Part shown: piece after piece, positions 12,695 through 26,067 of the stretch | Layout: each line of letters begins with the position of its first letter | Position numbering within the stretch: position 1 is the first letter of the stretch | Assembly: GCF_901709675.1 (NCBI RefSeq) | Contig: NC_051095.1 | Location: 4,341,956 to 4,405,955, forward strand | From: Syngnathus acus | Taxonomy: Eukaryota > Chordata > Actinopteri > Syngnathiformes > Syngnathidae | Direction: 5' to 3' | Length of the DNA: 64,000 nucleotides | The notes under the pieces: model-generated | What the model saw: only the letters and a program-made list of their open reading frames with translations | Database searches by the model: none | Told to the model about the DNA's origin: nothing | Made by a program: the position numbers and the translations under genes

Positions 12695-15600
12695 TGACAG
12701 AGCTTTGGAAAAAATACAAATTAAATCTCGTATTTTCAGTGTGTCAATAGCAAAATCATAAAAACTCATTTCGCATCGGTCCCTTCATTTCACCCAGAGC
12801 TGCATATGCATTGTATCGGGATTATTAGCATACATTTTGCGATATGGCGGAAGCGCCGCTCTTCCGCATGTCCCATTAATGACGCTGTTGTGATTCATCT
12901 CCAGCCTTCCTCTCTCTCGTGAACCATATGAAGTGCCCTCTTCAAGGGCGGGATCACTGAGCCGCCCAAAGGCCACTTTCAGGCAAAAAAGGGCCATCAT
13001 TATACTCACTGGCATTCTTATTTCATGACTAATGGATGGGAGTTTCATGGCGCGTTCCTCCGTGTAAAGTGACCCCGGCTTGCACCGCTCGTGCGGCTGG
13101 CTAAAAAAAGCAACGCGCCCTCAGAGATAGTCACAGGAGACCGCCGTTCCAGCTCTCCATATTGATACTCGGCAAAACACGGAGAGGCTTTCAACAAAAG
13201 TAAGGCCAAGACCACTAAAGATAATGGACCGGCCATCCCAGTGACCAATATAGTAGTCCGAGATAAGGGGGAGCCCTCTTGGAGATTCTCACGCGCCGCT
13301 ATTAAAAAAAGCTCATCTGGCGTTAAGAGACTGGCTCGTCCGTTAAAGACATCCTCAAAAACAATGTAAATTCTGCTCCCGCAAAGAAACAAAAATATTC
13401 CGAGCCTTGGATCGACCTGTTTAGGTTCTCGTGGCTTAAATTCAAAGACTCATGTGCCGTGTTATTAAACCTAAACGAGACCGGCTCAATATCGCTCGCT
13501 TGGCCTCTTTGCCACTACTCTCGAAGGCTCCTCCTGCCACCGTCTGCATATCTTTTTTCATTCTTTGGGGTTATTACTTCTTCCACTAGGCCACTTTCGG
13601 ATGCACATTAGAAAATGTTGACTCGCTTTTGAGTTTTGCGTATTTATAATTCACTGGGCCAAGCGGTTCACAACGTTTAAAGCTATGGTGTGGACCTCAG
13701 GGAAACACATTTGTATACCAAATTCTAATCCGATGGGAATCATTTTCGCCATTGGAATGCGCTAAAGTCAACCGTAGCACATTCGGGCTGTCCTGTATTA
13801 TGCATTAAAAATTGAGGCAGGAGTTGGACTCTCTCCGTTACCGGTCGCCATTAATATTTGATCACAGCGAACAGCGACTGGTAAACAGTACAAAAACAAG
13901 GTGACTGGTGGAGAAAGGTGAAGAGCGAGGCTCGAGCGGAATAGCCGACTTATGACGGTTGCGCAGACGTTGCTTGTTGATGCTAATACTCAGCTTGAAG
14001 CAAGTACGATTTTAGGCATATCTTTAAGGATGGCGAGTGAGTTACAAAAAACTAACCTAGTCCTCATCATTGAAAATAAGAAAATACAAGCAGGGCACTC
14101 ATTGCTAGCAGTTAGCCGCTAATGCCGGAAACTTCTACAGTTGTATCACGCAATGACGCCGGAATTAACTAGCGGTTTCTTGGCGTCCTCGTTTAGCGAA
14201 TATGATTTTGGGATGTCGTTAGTAGCAACTCTGTGATGGCCATAAAAACTGGCAAGCTAAAATCTCAGGAAGGTAAGTCAAGCTAGCCACGACGCGCTAC
14301 TTCAAAAATAAGGCTATTGCATTAGCTTTTAAGTTAGCCTATGCATTGTCATGCGGAAACTACTCTCATGTCATACAGAGACGTAGGTGGGGGGTGGAGT
14401 GAGTTAATCATCTGAGAGTAGCTTCTCCCATCAAGTTGCGGTGACTTTAATCAAATTATGACCTTGTAAAGCAAGCGCTTGTCATTTGGGACCCTAATCT
14501 CCTCACTAATGACTAATTAGCCCCATCACCTGTTTCGCCAAGCCTCCGTTACAACTCAGACAAAGCTTTAAGATAATGGAATAATAATATGAAAAAGAAT
14601 AGGGGGAAAGGTTTTTTTTGTAAATATAAATCAAAACTAAATATCAAAGGGGGATCAGACTGACATCAATTGAAACTGGAACAATGCAGCGTTATTTTTT
14701 GCAGTGAGGCCAGCGTGTGGCGCTCCAGACGACAACGAGGGGGGAATACATTCATTAGCGCTAATTAAGCTAACATAGCAGAAGAGAGGAGAACGGCACA
14801 TTGGTTGAAATGATCCCATCTGTAAGACCACCCGACATCGAGACGAAAGCTCTCCGGATGGCCGCTCCGGATGGACCCTGCCCGGTTTAGGCGCCGGTCA
14901 CGGATTCAGCCCCCATGCGAGAGTCTTTGCAGGTGGAGGTGGAGGGGGGGGCCCATGCAGCTGCGGCACTTGGCGGCGTCTACGCAAACAGGCGGCCCCC
15001 ATTCATTAAGCCTTTTTAGAGCAGACACGCGCTCCCTCTGCGGGCCCCGAGCATCTGCCTCCGCATCGCTAAGAGGCCCGGCGAGCGTGCGAAGGCCGAC
15101 CACGCAGCCAGACTTGACAAATTTGGGGAAATGATAGTGGCCCGGAGGGTGGGGGCGGCGACGACGACGACACACAATCAGCTCTCCGTAAGGTGCGAGC
15201 GGAAAGGAACCTGCTCTGTTCTTCATCCCTCCTTCCTCATCCTCTAATCACAGGAACATCTGGCTACGAAGAATGTGAAAATATATATCCTGCCCGATTT
15301 GACACGGGAGCACCTCAATTAGTTCTTCAAAGACGCTCGTGGGAGGGAGGGGGGGAAACAGCAGCTGGAATGCAAACTACGCTCTCGTCGTACTTTTTCG
15401 GGTTTGCGGTCGGGTGGTACTGCGCTGACCTATTAGCTTGGGCCTCGGAAACTTTTCCGAACCTATTCTTGGAATATCCGCCTCTAGGGGAAAAAACAAA
15501 AGACTGATCCTTTGATTGCGGAGCGCAATCAGCGACACTTTTTATTTTCACCTGTTTTTGGATTTTTAATTGAGTGTACATTGATTGCACTAATTCCTTT

Positions 15601-18600
15601 GATGGAATTAGTGAAGTTAGGCGACACGAAAGTCTTACAAGTGCTTTTAAAATGGAAAAGTCAGCATTTATTAAGAGCCCGATTTCCCGGCAGGGTGAGA
15701 TCAGCAGGTGGGAAATGATCTAATTCCACTTGATTGATCTGAAAATGATTGATTTACCTTCTGAGACACTTCATAAAAGGCAGTTTGTGCTTCTGTAGTT
15801 GTGCATAAAGACTTCAAGTCCCCAGCAAGGTGTCTCATTGAATATCACTGAAGCATGCACACAAAACACACCAGCAGGTGCAAGGACAGTGACTTTTTCT
15901 TTTTTTACTCCCCCAGCCAGGGGAAAAAGAGAAAGGAAAGCAGGCAACCGGGTTATGCTAGGCCATGAATAAATAAAACATCAGCTATAGCTTCACATTA
16001 ATGCAACTGGATGAGAAGTTCCCCAAAGGAGTTACGCTTGTCATGTCTGATGTTGTGAATGCTGGAACGAATACCGCAAAACAATCCATTATTGTTATTA
16101 TTGAGCCAGACGATTCCAAATGGAAGTTTGATGATTGGCATTTGCGTTGTTGCCAAGCCACCTTGGCCAAATCCACTATCAAAACGTTCTCTGCTAGGAA
16201 TTAGCATCAATGAGCTGGAAATCATTTTCCTTGCATTTTTTTTGCAACCCTTTTCGAATAATGCCACGTTTATTATATTACTCAACAAAAAAAAACTGGA
16301 GCGAGGGAATGGAATCATAAATGAGTATGGAAAATTGGTAGGTTAGGGGACTCTCCGCGCTTTGCTTTTTAGCTACAGCTAAATACGTGTTTAGAAAATT
16401 AAGTATTGTTTAAATCAAAATATGTATTAAGACTGGTAGCGTCACGTTTCCTGTAAAAGGTCATGTGACATTTTTAATCAGGCAATACGTTTGTGACGTC
16501 GCAACAAATTTAAAATCGCAGCTCGTTGCTCGAGAGTCGAGTCACGTTGGGTCACATGGCTCGGCGTCCGGCAGGCCAAAGCGGTCGGATCGTATTTGTA
16601 ACGCTCGGACAGTCACTCCGCCGCTCCGTTCCTTTGTGGTGAAGGAATCCCACGGAACAATACAGTGAGCGAGCGCGGATTCCGTCTGACGTCCTCGGCG
16701 GCGAATATTTGATGTGTTTTGATGAGGCTCCCGTGGCGGTGGCGGGCTAATCAAAACAGCGAAAAGAAATCAATGTTCTTTTAATAAAAGAGGACTTTAG
16801 GTGGGAGGGAGACAGACGGTTTTGCCGGTGACAGGACCTGTCGCTGCCTTATCTCGTGCCTCTCAGATCCCCCAGACAGGCAAATATTTTCACTGCAAAC
16901 ACCGGCGGCTCGACAGGCTGCGTGGGCCCACCCTGTCACGCTTCTCCACTCGCGACTTACTCGCTCACGACCGCAAGTTTCTTGTACGTTTTCTTTCAGA
17001 TGACACAAATACGCGTGTTTTCCATGACACTTACTACAATTAACCACTTCGGAGAGGCGCTGGATTTTGTGTTTAGACACGTTGCAGCCCCTCCCCTGAC
17101 AGGTGGGGAAACATTTTTGTTTTTTTAGATTTACCATTAGAAAACATTTATGCTGTTGTACCCCTCCCACGTGCTTTAAACACTTTGAAAGTTACCAAAA
17201 CAGACTTTTTACACGATTCCTCCCTCTCCTGGTGTCAAAAAGACGTTATTACTCATGCAGCTATGCCCAAAAGATGAAAAGTGGGCTTGTCACTCCCAGT
17301 TGAAATTTACTGGATCACTGACAAAAACAGAAACACTGACATTGGAAAAGGTTTTCCTTAATCGGAGTCCACTTTCGGAGGACCGGCGGCACCGAGGATG
17401 AACCGAGACATCGTGGGGGTTCACTGTACCTGCGAGATGACCCCCCCACACCCCCCCCCACACCCGCAGCCATCCAAATTCAGATTAGCCGGCAAAGTGG
17501 CATATGCCTCCGAGCCGCCAAGAGAAAGACAGCGGTGGTGCAGTGAATTCTGGTAATTAATCCCAGATTACATGTGCTGGCGCTCCATCAGGCCAGTTAG
17601 CGACATGAGCGTCTTGTACACCCACACACACACCCTCACAGTCTTGTCTTCTGAGTGTACAACATTTTTGGCAGATCTTCATTGCTACTTTAAATCTCAA
17701 TTACTTCTCTAACAGCGGTAGAATCCTCCGGATGGTACTCAAGCAGTGTTAAATGACAGTTGGGTCATCACCATGGCAACCACGACTCCCCAATATTAGC
17801 GGACCAGCCAGGACACCTGTTGGGTTACTTTAGAATGGACAAACGATGACATCATCCTTACCAACGACCATGTGACTATTTCTTTAAATCATTGACTGTA
17901 CTTTCCAAAAAATGATTTCAAATAATTTGAGAAGCAATGAAGTCAACCTGCATTCATTTTGACTTTTTTTTTTTCCAATCACAGAAACTATCAATGCCTA
18001 TAAAAGTGTCAGTACCCCCGAGAATAGTTTCCCTGCATATTCCATTTCTTTCCTGCAATCTAAATATTGAAACAGCGGCGAGTGACATATGGGGGAGGGG
18101 TGACAGGGGGCGGCGTGGGCGGGGGTCTCCGCCAAAGAGCCCTTGCATTACGGTAATCATTTACTCGTGACAAATTAATTAAAAGGATAATTAAATAATG
18201 AACACGTTAAATATGGCAATTAGAAATCTTGTCCTACATGAGTGAATTGGAGGGAATTTAATAGGGGAAGCCAACGATGCGATGGAGTGTACCAAAACAA
18301 TTTTTATTTAATGCCTCTTCTACAATAAAATGCACGAGAGCTACACTTATAATACGATAATACGATAATGTTATGACAGCAGTAACAGGAACGAGTAAAG
18401 GATGGAAACATCCTCGACTTGAATATATTTCGTTTCCAAACCGGCCTTTCCGGTGACTTCGGCCACTCCTATGCCTGTTGCCTAGCAACCGTAGCATTCT
18501 CGGCGGGATCCTGACGACGCGGGAACACCCCGAGGTGGCTCCCGGAGCTCGGCGCCACGACCCGAGTAAGTCCGGTCACGAGAGATGATGACATTAATTC

Positions 18601-19440
18601 CGAACTAATTCCTTCCATACGTCCTCGCCCAAGACGTGATCTTAAAAAATTGAATTTATGGAATTTTCTTTCATTTCAGAGGGAAAAGTTGATTCTATTT
18701 TCTATTTTGCGACTGCCCCGCAGAAGACTAGGTGCTCCGATATGTCTGAAAAATGGCCTCCCATTTGTCATGCATGAGCAAATACACGGGCGTCTCTGCT
18801 TTATCCACCCGTCTTCCTACGCATCGGCGTTCCCGCGTTATTCCAAACGTCCCTATCCGTACATCTTGATGTAAATTCAAATCTGCTCATCTCACACTCC
18901 AGCGGGGAGTACGCGATCTCGGATGCAGCCCGCGTTAAATCTCACTCAAACCGTCCGTGGGCTAATGTGCATTTTTGCTCGTGCGTTTGATGAGCTCGAA
19001 ACGCTCGGTATAAGACGACAACACCGTTCCGCCTGCGGGACGTGAAAATGGAAGAGAAATGCAAAGTTTTGCAAGAATCCCTGGTTGAGGTTTGGGGTCG
19101 AAAATGGATGATTCAGGAGCGCTGATTATAATTTAGACACAATGGCGGGCTGGGCATTCGGTACATGGGCCTGCAACCAATCAGAGGACGGAAAAAGCCT
19201 GATGTGGGCTGGCTCGTTGGCCCTGTGAGGTGAATTTGAAATCTGATAGATTAAAGAAATTGAGCCTTTGCTAATCTCGTTTAAGTTTCACGGACCAGCG
19301 CTGCTAATTGCAAAGCAGATTAGAATCACATAGTGTGTAACAATAGATTTAGAAATATTTGAATTAAATTTTAAGGGGAGGCAAAAAAATTCAGATGTAA
19401 ATGCAGGTCAGCGCTTCAAATTGTTTAGGCCAGCAAATCT

Positions 19441-19545
19441 GCAAGGCAGGGCAAGGCAGCTTTATTTAAACCGTAAAAGCACATTTCCTCCACAAGGCAA
19501 CTCACACCACCAAAGACACAACACCTAAAAGCTTTTACAATCACA
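19441..19545 (+). repeat. GCAAGGCAGCTTTATTT-type fish repeat fragment
   Basis: The sequence GGGCAAGGCAGCTTTATTT, then AAAGCACATTTCCTCC, ACAAGGCAACTCACACC and CTAAAAGCTTTTACAAT corresponds to a repeat found widely in fish genomes (…GGCAAGGCAGCTTTATTTGTATAGCACATTTCATACACAAGGCAACTC…). Only a short fragment is present. The class is uncertain. Confidence 0.6.
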
Positions 19546-22507
19546 ACGGCGAAAGACATGCAAGCCATCAATCACGGTGGAAGGCCAATTACTTAACATT
19601 CGAGTTCCTAAATTCCACGAGGAGTCGACAGCTCACGGCATCGTCATGTTTTGGAACTGCCTGAAGGTCGAGCGGAATAACCATGTCGCTGCTTTTCTAT
19701 GCAACAAAATCAAGTGCAAAAGTCGCTCAGACACAAAAAATAAAAATAAAGTGCAGTCCTATTTCAAAATCCATTACTAAATCATTTTGGCAAGGATTTG
19801 AAGTCGCCGGAGCAACGCCGGGAATCAGGTGGTTTTCCTGGCCTGACAATACGCAAAGCTCCATATCTACAGCGGAGATAGACGGATAGCAATCAGAAGG
19901 TTTTAGCGGCAAGCCAAATGCAAACATCTTGACAAGAGCGGCGCTTGGGAAAGTTTGTCCCAAAAACCTGAAATGAAATATAGATGTCGGTGGCGCCGCC
20001 ACCGCCGCCTTTCACGGGCATTACTTTAAGCCGGAGGTGTTATGTTCCATCACAGCAGCTCCATCTTGCATTAAGAGATGTGAAAAAAAAAAAAAAAGAG
20101 GAAGCCGATACAGCAGCCGTCACGACGACAACATTAGCATCCAGACCTGAGGGCTCTCAAATGCATCAATGGCTCGAGATGTGTACATGTGGCGAAGATC
20201 TCTCGCATTGATCCTCTTTGGTATAAGCGCTTTTAGAAAGTCATCGATTCTATCGGTCCGCCGTGTTCCGGGAAGCCCCACCAGACAAATGTGACACTTA
20301 TTTATGTTCCCCGCTGCAAATGTAATAAATGAACGCAAACGGGAGTTGTCGCGTAGAGTCAATAAGTGCGGCCTCATTTAGCATTCAGCACATTTGAACT
20401 CCTTTAATGGATGATCAAGTGGTGAAATATTCCTGCGGATGACGCAAATGTGTCATCAGTTATGATGATTCGAAGCCCACAGCGCCAATCCACAAATTAG
20501 CATGCCGGTAGTTAGCGGCTGTGAAAGTAAACAATTTTGAGGCGGCTTAACTTAGCATTAGCTTAACTTAGCATTAACCCTTGACAAGGGTGAACATTGT
20601 ATGTGAAAGATGATGATTCAATATGCTCGGGGTGGACTACTATTAGCATGAAGCTAATATTGAAGGTAAACAAGCAACTGTGGTTTGCTAACTTTGTAAC
20701 ACACAGAATGTTTGGGTCAATTCTGTAATTCAGTAAAAATAATCATTTTAAATCGTGCTAGTAGTGTAATAAGGTCCTCCTTTCAACGTAACGTTTTACC
20801 CGACCCTTTTGATGTGGACTGTGGTTAATCTTATTAGCATGCGCGACACATTGCCGAGGCTCATCAAACTGCAGTTTGATAGAAGTGTTTCGTTTCCCCG
20901 AGTATATGAAAATGCAAAAAGAAGGCGACGCAGAAGGCACAAAGACGGTCGTTAACAGCCTCCGTTCCCAACGACACACTGTTGAAAAGCAAGCGAGTAG
21001 TTGACTGGCCCGCGTTAGCGCATCCTGGCTGGCTCAAAAGCGTTTATGGTGCAATTCATTGTTTGATTGCGCCTGCATGACCAGCAGCCATTTGGGTGAC
21101 AAAATACTATTAATATGCTTATGAAGGGCCAAAAGGCATGCGCACATTTGAATAACAAACCCGAAAAGCAATGCATTCAGCAACTTTGAAGTGCAACACA
21201 AAAGGGGGTAAGATAAGGATTTTCCTTCAAATACGTATATTAAGACACATTATTTGGAAAGCACCATTTAATGCCTCCCATCAGTACACCAATAAACAAT
21301 GGTTCCCTCACGGAAATTGCGCTGTGGAATTATGCAATGGAATGAGATGTCGAGAAAAAAAAAAAAAAAAGCTCGAGTAGAAAGCATGCATGCTGTTGTC
21401 TTGTTTGGAGTCACCGCATGAATCCACTAAGAACGTAATGAGGGCACAACAATAACGCACTGTGGCTTTAAAGGCTCGTTTGTTTAATGTCAAACCTCTC
21501 TAATTACTATTGTTGAGAAATTCTTGGTCACAATTGAAATAAACCGCAACAACCCCCTAAAAACAAATCATTCCGTGTTGAAATGAAGAGTAGCATCTGA
21601 GTTTTCAAACATTTACTGCATACTGGATTGATTGCATTGGAATTAGCCATCATTTTGGAAAGTAGTACCAACACGTATATACTGCTGAACAACACACATG
21701 CACACACACACGTGTTAGCAGATCAGTGTAGTCATAATGTTCCCCGCCTTGGAGGCTTATTAGGAGGCATAAAACTTGTATGATACCTTCATTCATATTC
21801 CCCGTAAACACCCGGCCACATTTTTTCAGACACACACATCTGCAAAAATAGAAGCCGCTGTTTTGTGCCGCATGATTGATTTGCAAAGTAGGCCGGCGCT
21901 GCGAACGTATGGGAAGAAGGCGAGGATTTGCCTCCGTGTGTGTACGCAAATTGCAGTGTCAGATCGCCGCATGGATGTTGTTTGTCTGGCACGGACTCAG
22001 CATGCCAGCAATTTTTGGGCCGCTCTCGACACACTGACGTCTGCGTAAGCTGCAAAAATTGAAGCTGGCGTTGATTATGGCAGTCAAGGAGGCAGAAAGG
22101 CCTGGGTGAATTGACAATGCCCCGGCGAATAATAAAAAGCTAGTGGAATTCTTCACAGAAGGGAGGTACGGGAAAAAAAATCACGGCATCTGAAGCGTTT
22201 ACAATTCCGAGGGTTAGGAAATGTGATTTTGAGAGAGGATTACGTGGCTTTAAAACAGGCCGTGACCATGACAGCCTAACACATCAAACGATCCCACAAC
22301 AGTCCTGACAGAGTGCTGCGGTGTGCATGCCACGCCAATAAGTTGGCAGTTTCATTTGTTTTGAGAAATTATCATCATCATTAGACAATTGCATTCAATT
22401 AGGTTTTTTTTTTCTTGGGGAGGCTCCGCAAAACAAACGGAAATTTTACAAACCCCCAAAATTCCACAGAAAAAACTGATTCATTATACAGATGTTGAGG
22501 AAAAAAT

Positions 22508-22600
22508 AAATTAAAATATACCCAAAGGCCAATTATCTGGTCTGCCACCTGGTGCTGGGGGGCGTCCAAGCATATTTCAAGGGGGGTATAGCGCCCCTGC
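22508..22600 (+). repeat. repeat fragment shared with intron 12 (copy 1)
   Basis: The words TACCCAAAGGCCAATTATC, TGGTCTGCC and TATTTCAAGGGGGGTAT correspond to TACCCAAAAGTCAAATATC, TGGCCTGGCGCC and TACTTCAAAGGGGGCGG at 31934-32012, in the same orientation. The family is not recognised. Confidence 0.45.
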
Positions 22601-24125
22601 GGTCCCCCCTCTAGCGCTGCCAGTGTCGGTTTGACATATAGGTAGGAGGGGGCATAATCTGAGCATCCAGATGTCAGTTACATTGGATAGCTGATTTATA
22701 CGCAAACAAAAATAGGCTAGATGAGAAAAGAAATCTTGATGTAAAAAAAAAAAAAGAAAATCATAGTTGACTGCCAATATAAGGACATGATTCTAAGGTG
22801 TCATGTGCAGCAACTGATGGGACTGGGCTATTTATTTTCTGTTCTCAAACACGCACCTTTACATAACAAGCGTGGGGCGTTAATTTGCCACACACTTCAA
22901 CAATGCTCAAAGTAGGCCAGGAAAAGACGGCGCGTCGGAAAATATAAATGTGAGCCCTGGTGCTTTCTCGGGGCTCAACTTGCTCTCCTGCTTTGTGCCG
23001 ACTCAACCAAATTGTGCCGTGTCGGCACTCTGTAAATACGTTGGCACCAGGTATCTCCGCTTACTTGTAGTGTCACCGAAAATTCACACGTTTCTCTCCA
23101 AACTCGCTGAATATCATAAAATAGATATAAAAAGTCGACACACCCCTCAAATGCCAGCTTGAGGAAAAAAATGAGACCATGATAATTCATTCAAAAACTT
23201 TCCCCACCAAGAATGCGATCGGCACCATGAGGGAAATTAAAGCAGCAACTTCAAAGTATCCAAAGCTGCAATTAGCCAAAAAATGTGTGGGCTGCCTGTC
23301 ACATCCTCAGCGGGGATGCGCCGTTACAAAAAAAAAAAAAAAAGCAGCCGCAGACTTTGACGCACTGCAAGAACATTGGAGCCATCTCCTTGTTAACATG
23401 TTGCCACCCCCCAGCCAGCAGATAAGATGACAGATATCAAAGTCTTTCTTGCCCTTGTCGCAAATGGTTTGATGAAATTTAAACACACACACGCTTACCT
23501 CTTGACAAGTGATGAGGAAACAAGCAGCCTTAATTCTTGAATGCGGTATCGGTGACAGGATTGCATGCGAAGCAGTTGCCCTTGGCCAGGATGCACACAC
23601 TCCGAGTGGAAGTGATCCAACGTGGCAGCGTGTCGTCTTGCTTGACCCGAGGACAAAAAAAAAAAAAACACACACAAAAGGATGATTGGTGTCAAAATCA
23701 TGGAGGATGACGCTGTGACAACTTGAGTAAACACAGCAAGGCGGGAACTGCAGTGAACACTCACAAATTCTGGAGTTTTGCTTGACTGGCTGTCATGAGC
23801 ATGCAAAACAACAGGTGCCCTCTCACAATGATGTCAAGTCCCAGAGGCAAAAATTGTCATTGGCATTGGACCAAAGCAGAGCAATTTTTGAATAAATTAT
23901 GTGAATAAATACCCACCATAATTTTAATGCAGTCAGTCCAAAACGTGATCGTTCAACAACTGGCTAATTCATTTTAATATCCAAAATGAACTTAAATTAA
24001 ACTAAACTCATTAGGAAGTGGTTTTGACATCATCTTTAGTTCAGTAGTCAATCATATCATCCCTGTATTTAAAAAAAAAAAAAAAAAAAAAGAAATTGAC
24101 TCACATTGGATGGGGTCACGTGGAA

Positions 24126-24340
24126 TTTTCCAAAATGCCTGCCTTCGGTAATCTAGAAATTCAAGGAAAAAGAGAAAACTTTTGAATTTGTTTATGTGGG
24201 CCGTTGTTTCCGTACTAGTAGATTAATGAATTTTCCAAAATGTCTGCCTTCAGTAATCAAGAAATTCAAACCAAGGAAAAAGAGAAAACTATTGAATTTG
24301 TTTATGTGGGCCGTTGTCTCCGTATTAGTAGATTAATGAA
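24126..24340 (+). repeat. two-copy tandem duplication, about 105-110 bp
   Basis: Units 24126-24230 and 24231-24340 are nearly identical. Each runs from TTTTCCAAAATG.CTGCCTTC to TAGTAGATTAATGAA; the second has an extra five bases (ACCAA). The few differences suggest a fairly recent duplication. It has no coding signal. Confidence 0.85.
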
Positions 24341-24850
24341 AGGTGTTCGTAAGAAAATGTCCACTGAAGTGAGTCACCATTTTAGAGAGCTTCCTTCTTG
24401 GCTCATAATATTAGCAACAATGGACAAACAACAACGAACATATTCCGACTATTGAAAACAAGACATTGTAGGAATAAATAATAAATAAAACAATATGTTA
24501 CATACTGTAATTGACATTTGCTTTCCGAGTGAATCTCGTCTCGACGACGCCCGCCGCCTTCCGCTGTATGCCGCCACCACCCATCGTCCAATCAGCGCTA
24601 ATAGAACGCGACACGTCACCTGACGGCCAAACAACCAATAAGACGACACCATTTAATGACGTCAACAATAGCAAATTTTCCATTCGGTTTGGTTTTTAAT
24701 TTTATTCACACTCTTCATTATATTATTTTGTTTATATTATTATGCTTCTCTAGGGTCAGAGTGAAAAAATTGAACCAAATGACTGTCTGACTAGAGCCAT
24801 TTTTGACATGTTACAACAAGTGGGCATTTTGGTGCTATACCTATGCTGCT

Positions 24851-25190
24851 ATAGTGATCCCTCGCTACTTCGTGTTTCGTTTATCGCGGCTTCATTACAT
24901 CGCGGATTTTTTTTTTCCAAATTAAAAAAAACATTTAAAAGTCAAAATAAAACTTATAAATTGAGGAAACGTGTCTAACCGTTAGGACAATGTAGTATTG
25001 CTCCAAATGTTCATTTACATTCCTTTAGAAGTCCGTTTTCACGTGTTACTACGATCGCGAATTAGCATATTTCCGCTAACTCGTTAGCCTACCCAGTACT
25101 TCTTGTTGGTGGCCGTACTTCGCGGACTTCACTTATCGCGGGTGGTTTTTGGAACCAATTATCCGCGATAAATGAGGGATTACTGCATTG
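24851..25190 (+). mobile_element. MITE-like element with inverted ends
   Basis: The left end reads AGTGATCCCTCGCTACTTCG and the right end, on the opposite strand, AGTAATCCCTCATTTATCG, giving imperfect terminal inverted repeats about 20 bp long. Inside, TTTATCGCGG and ACTTATCGCGGG are repeated near both ends. The element is about 340 bp with no coding capacity, like common fish MITEs. I could not assign the superfamily. Confidence 0.65.
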
Positions 25191-26043
25191 CCTGACACAT
25201 ATCTAGTACTTGTTGGGCCCAGCCGAGCTACCAGTGCAGCACAGTTGTTTACTTGTAAACTTTAATTCCATAATAAGCTAAAAGTGCTGACTCGTGAGGA
25301 CAACAAGCATACCATTTGCTGGAAATGAAGGATTTCAGCCAAATGCTCCAGCAGCTTTCCATTCGGCTGAAATCATCCTTGACAGGTGGCTTTTCCTGTT
25401 CCAACGCCACCCAAGCGTCTCGCGTCAACTCTCCGAACTGGACATTTCCTGCGGCCTCATTAACGAAATGGAAGTAAACTGAAAGCAAATGAGCCTCCCA
25501 GGAAGTTGAAACAAAGTGGTAAAAAGCCAGGGTTAATTGAATCGTAAGCCTTGTCACACAAGATTACCAAATGCTCCAAACAGCACTTTAATTGCGTTCT
25601 CATCACGTGGATTCATTTTTGCCCGCTAATAACAGCCCCTCTGTCCGTACATTTTAATGCACGATGACAGACAGGGGGGGGGGGGGGGAAATATAAATAA
25701 ATAACAACACAAGAGCTTGACGTGTTTGTGCGGATTTTGATCGTGATTTTGCATGACAATAAAGAGATTGGACGCTTTGATTAGAGAAGCGACAGAGTTT
25801 CCTGGAAGGACTATTTCTTTCTTTTTTGTTGACATTTTTTTTCAGACACGGGAATGAGATCAGGGCCGCCTTACTTCTCACAGTTCCGGATCGTCATTAG
25901 CCTGATGGACGGCGGAGCGGGACGACGGGAATGACTGATTACATTACAGGGCCATTTGCCACAGACTCTACATTGACATAAATAGTGCAAACAAACAATA
26001 ACTGTCCATGTGGCCCATCTACTGTGGCGTGATGAGTCGTCGT

Positions 26044-26067
26044 GGGGGGGGGGGGGGGGGGGGGGGG
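26044..26067 (+). repeat. poly-G run (24 G)
   Basis: An uninterrupted run of 24 G in the 3' flank. Length is likely to be unreliable in sequencing. Confidence 0.95.

Larger units (their letters stand above)
12695..24125. other. 3' flank, no gene recognised
   Basis: No supportable gene. Besides the repeats listed separately it contains stretches unusually rich in GCTAA/TTAGC words (about 14080-14340 and 20490-20700), a poly(A) run near 23330 and short CA runs. Unique AT/GC-balanced stretches around 12760-13000, 15300-15760 and 18030-18250 show nothing that I can classify. Confidence 0.55.
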
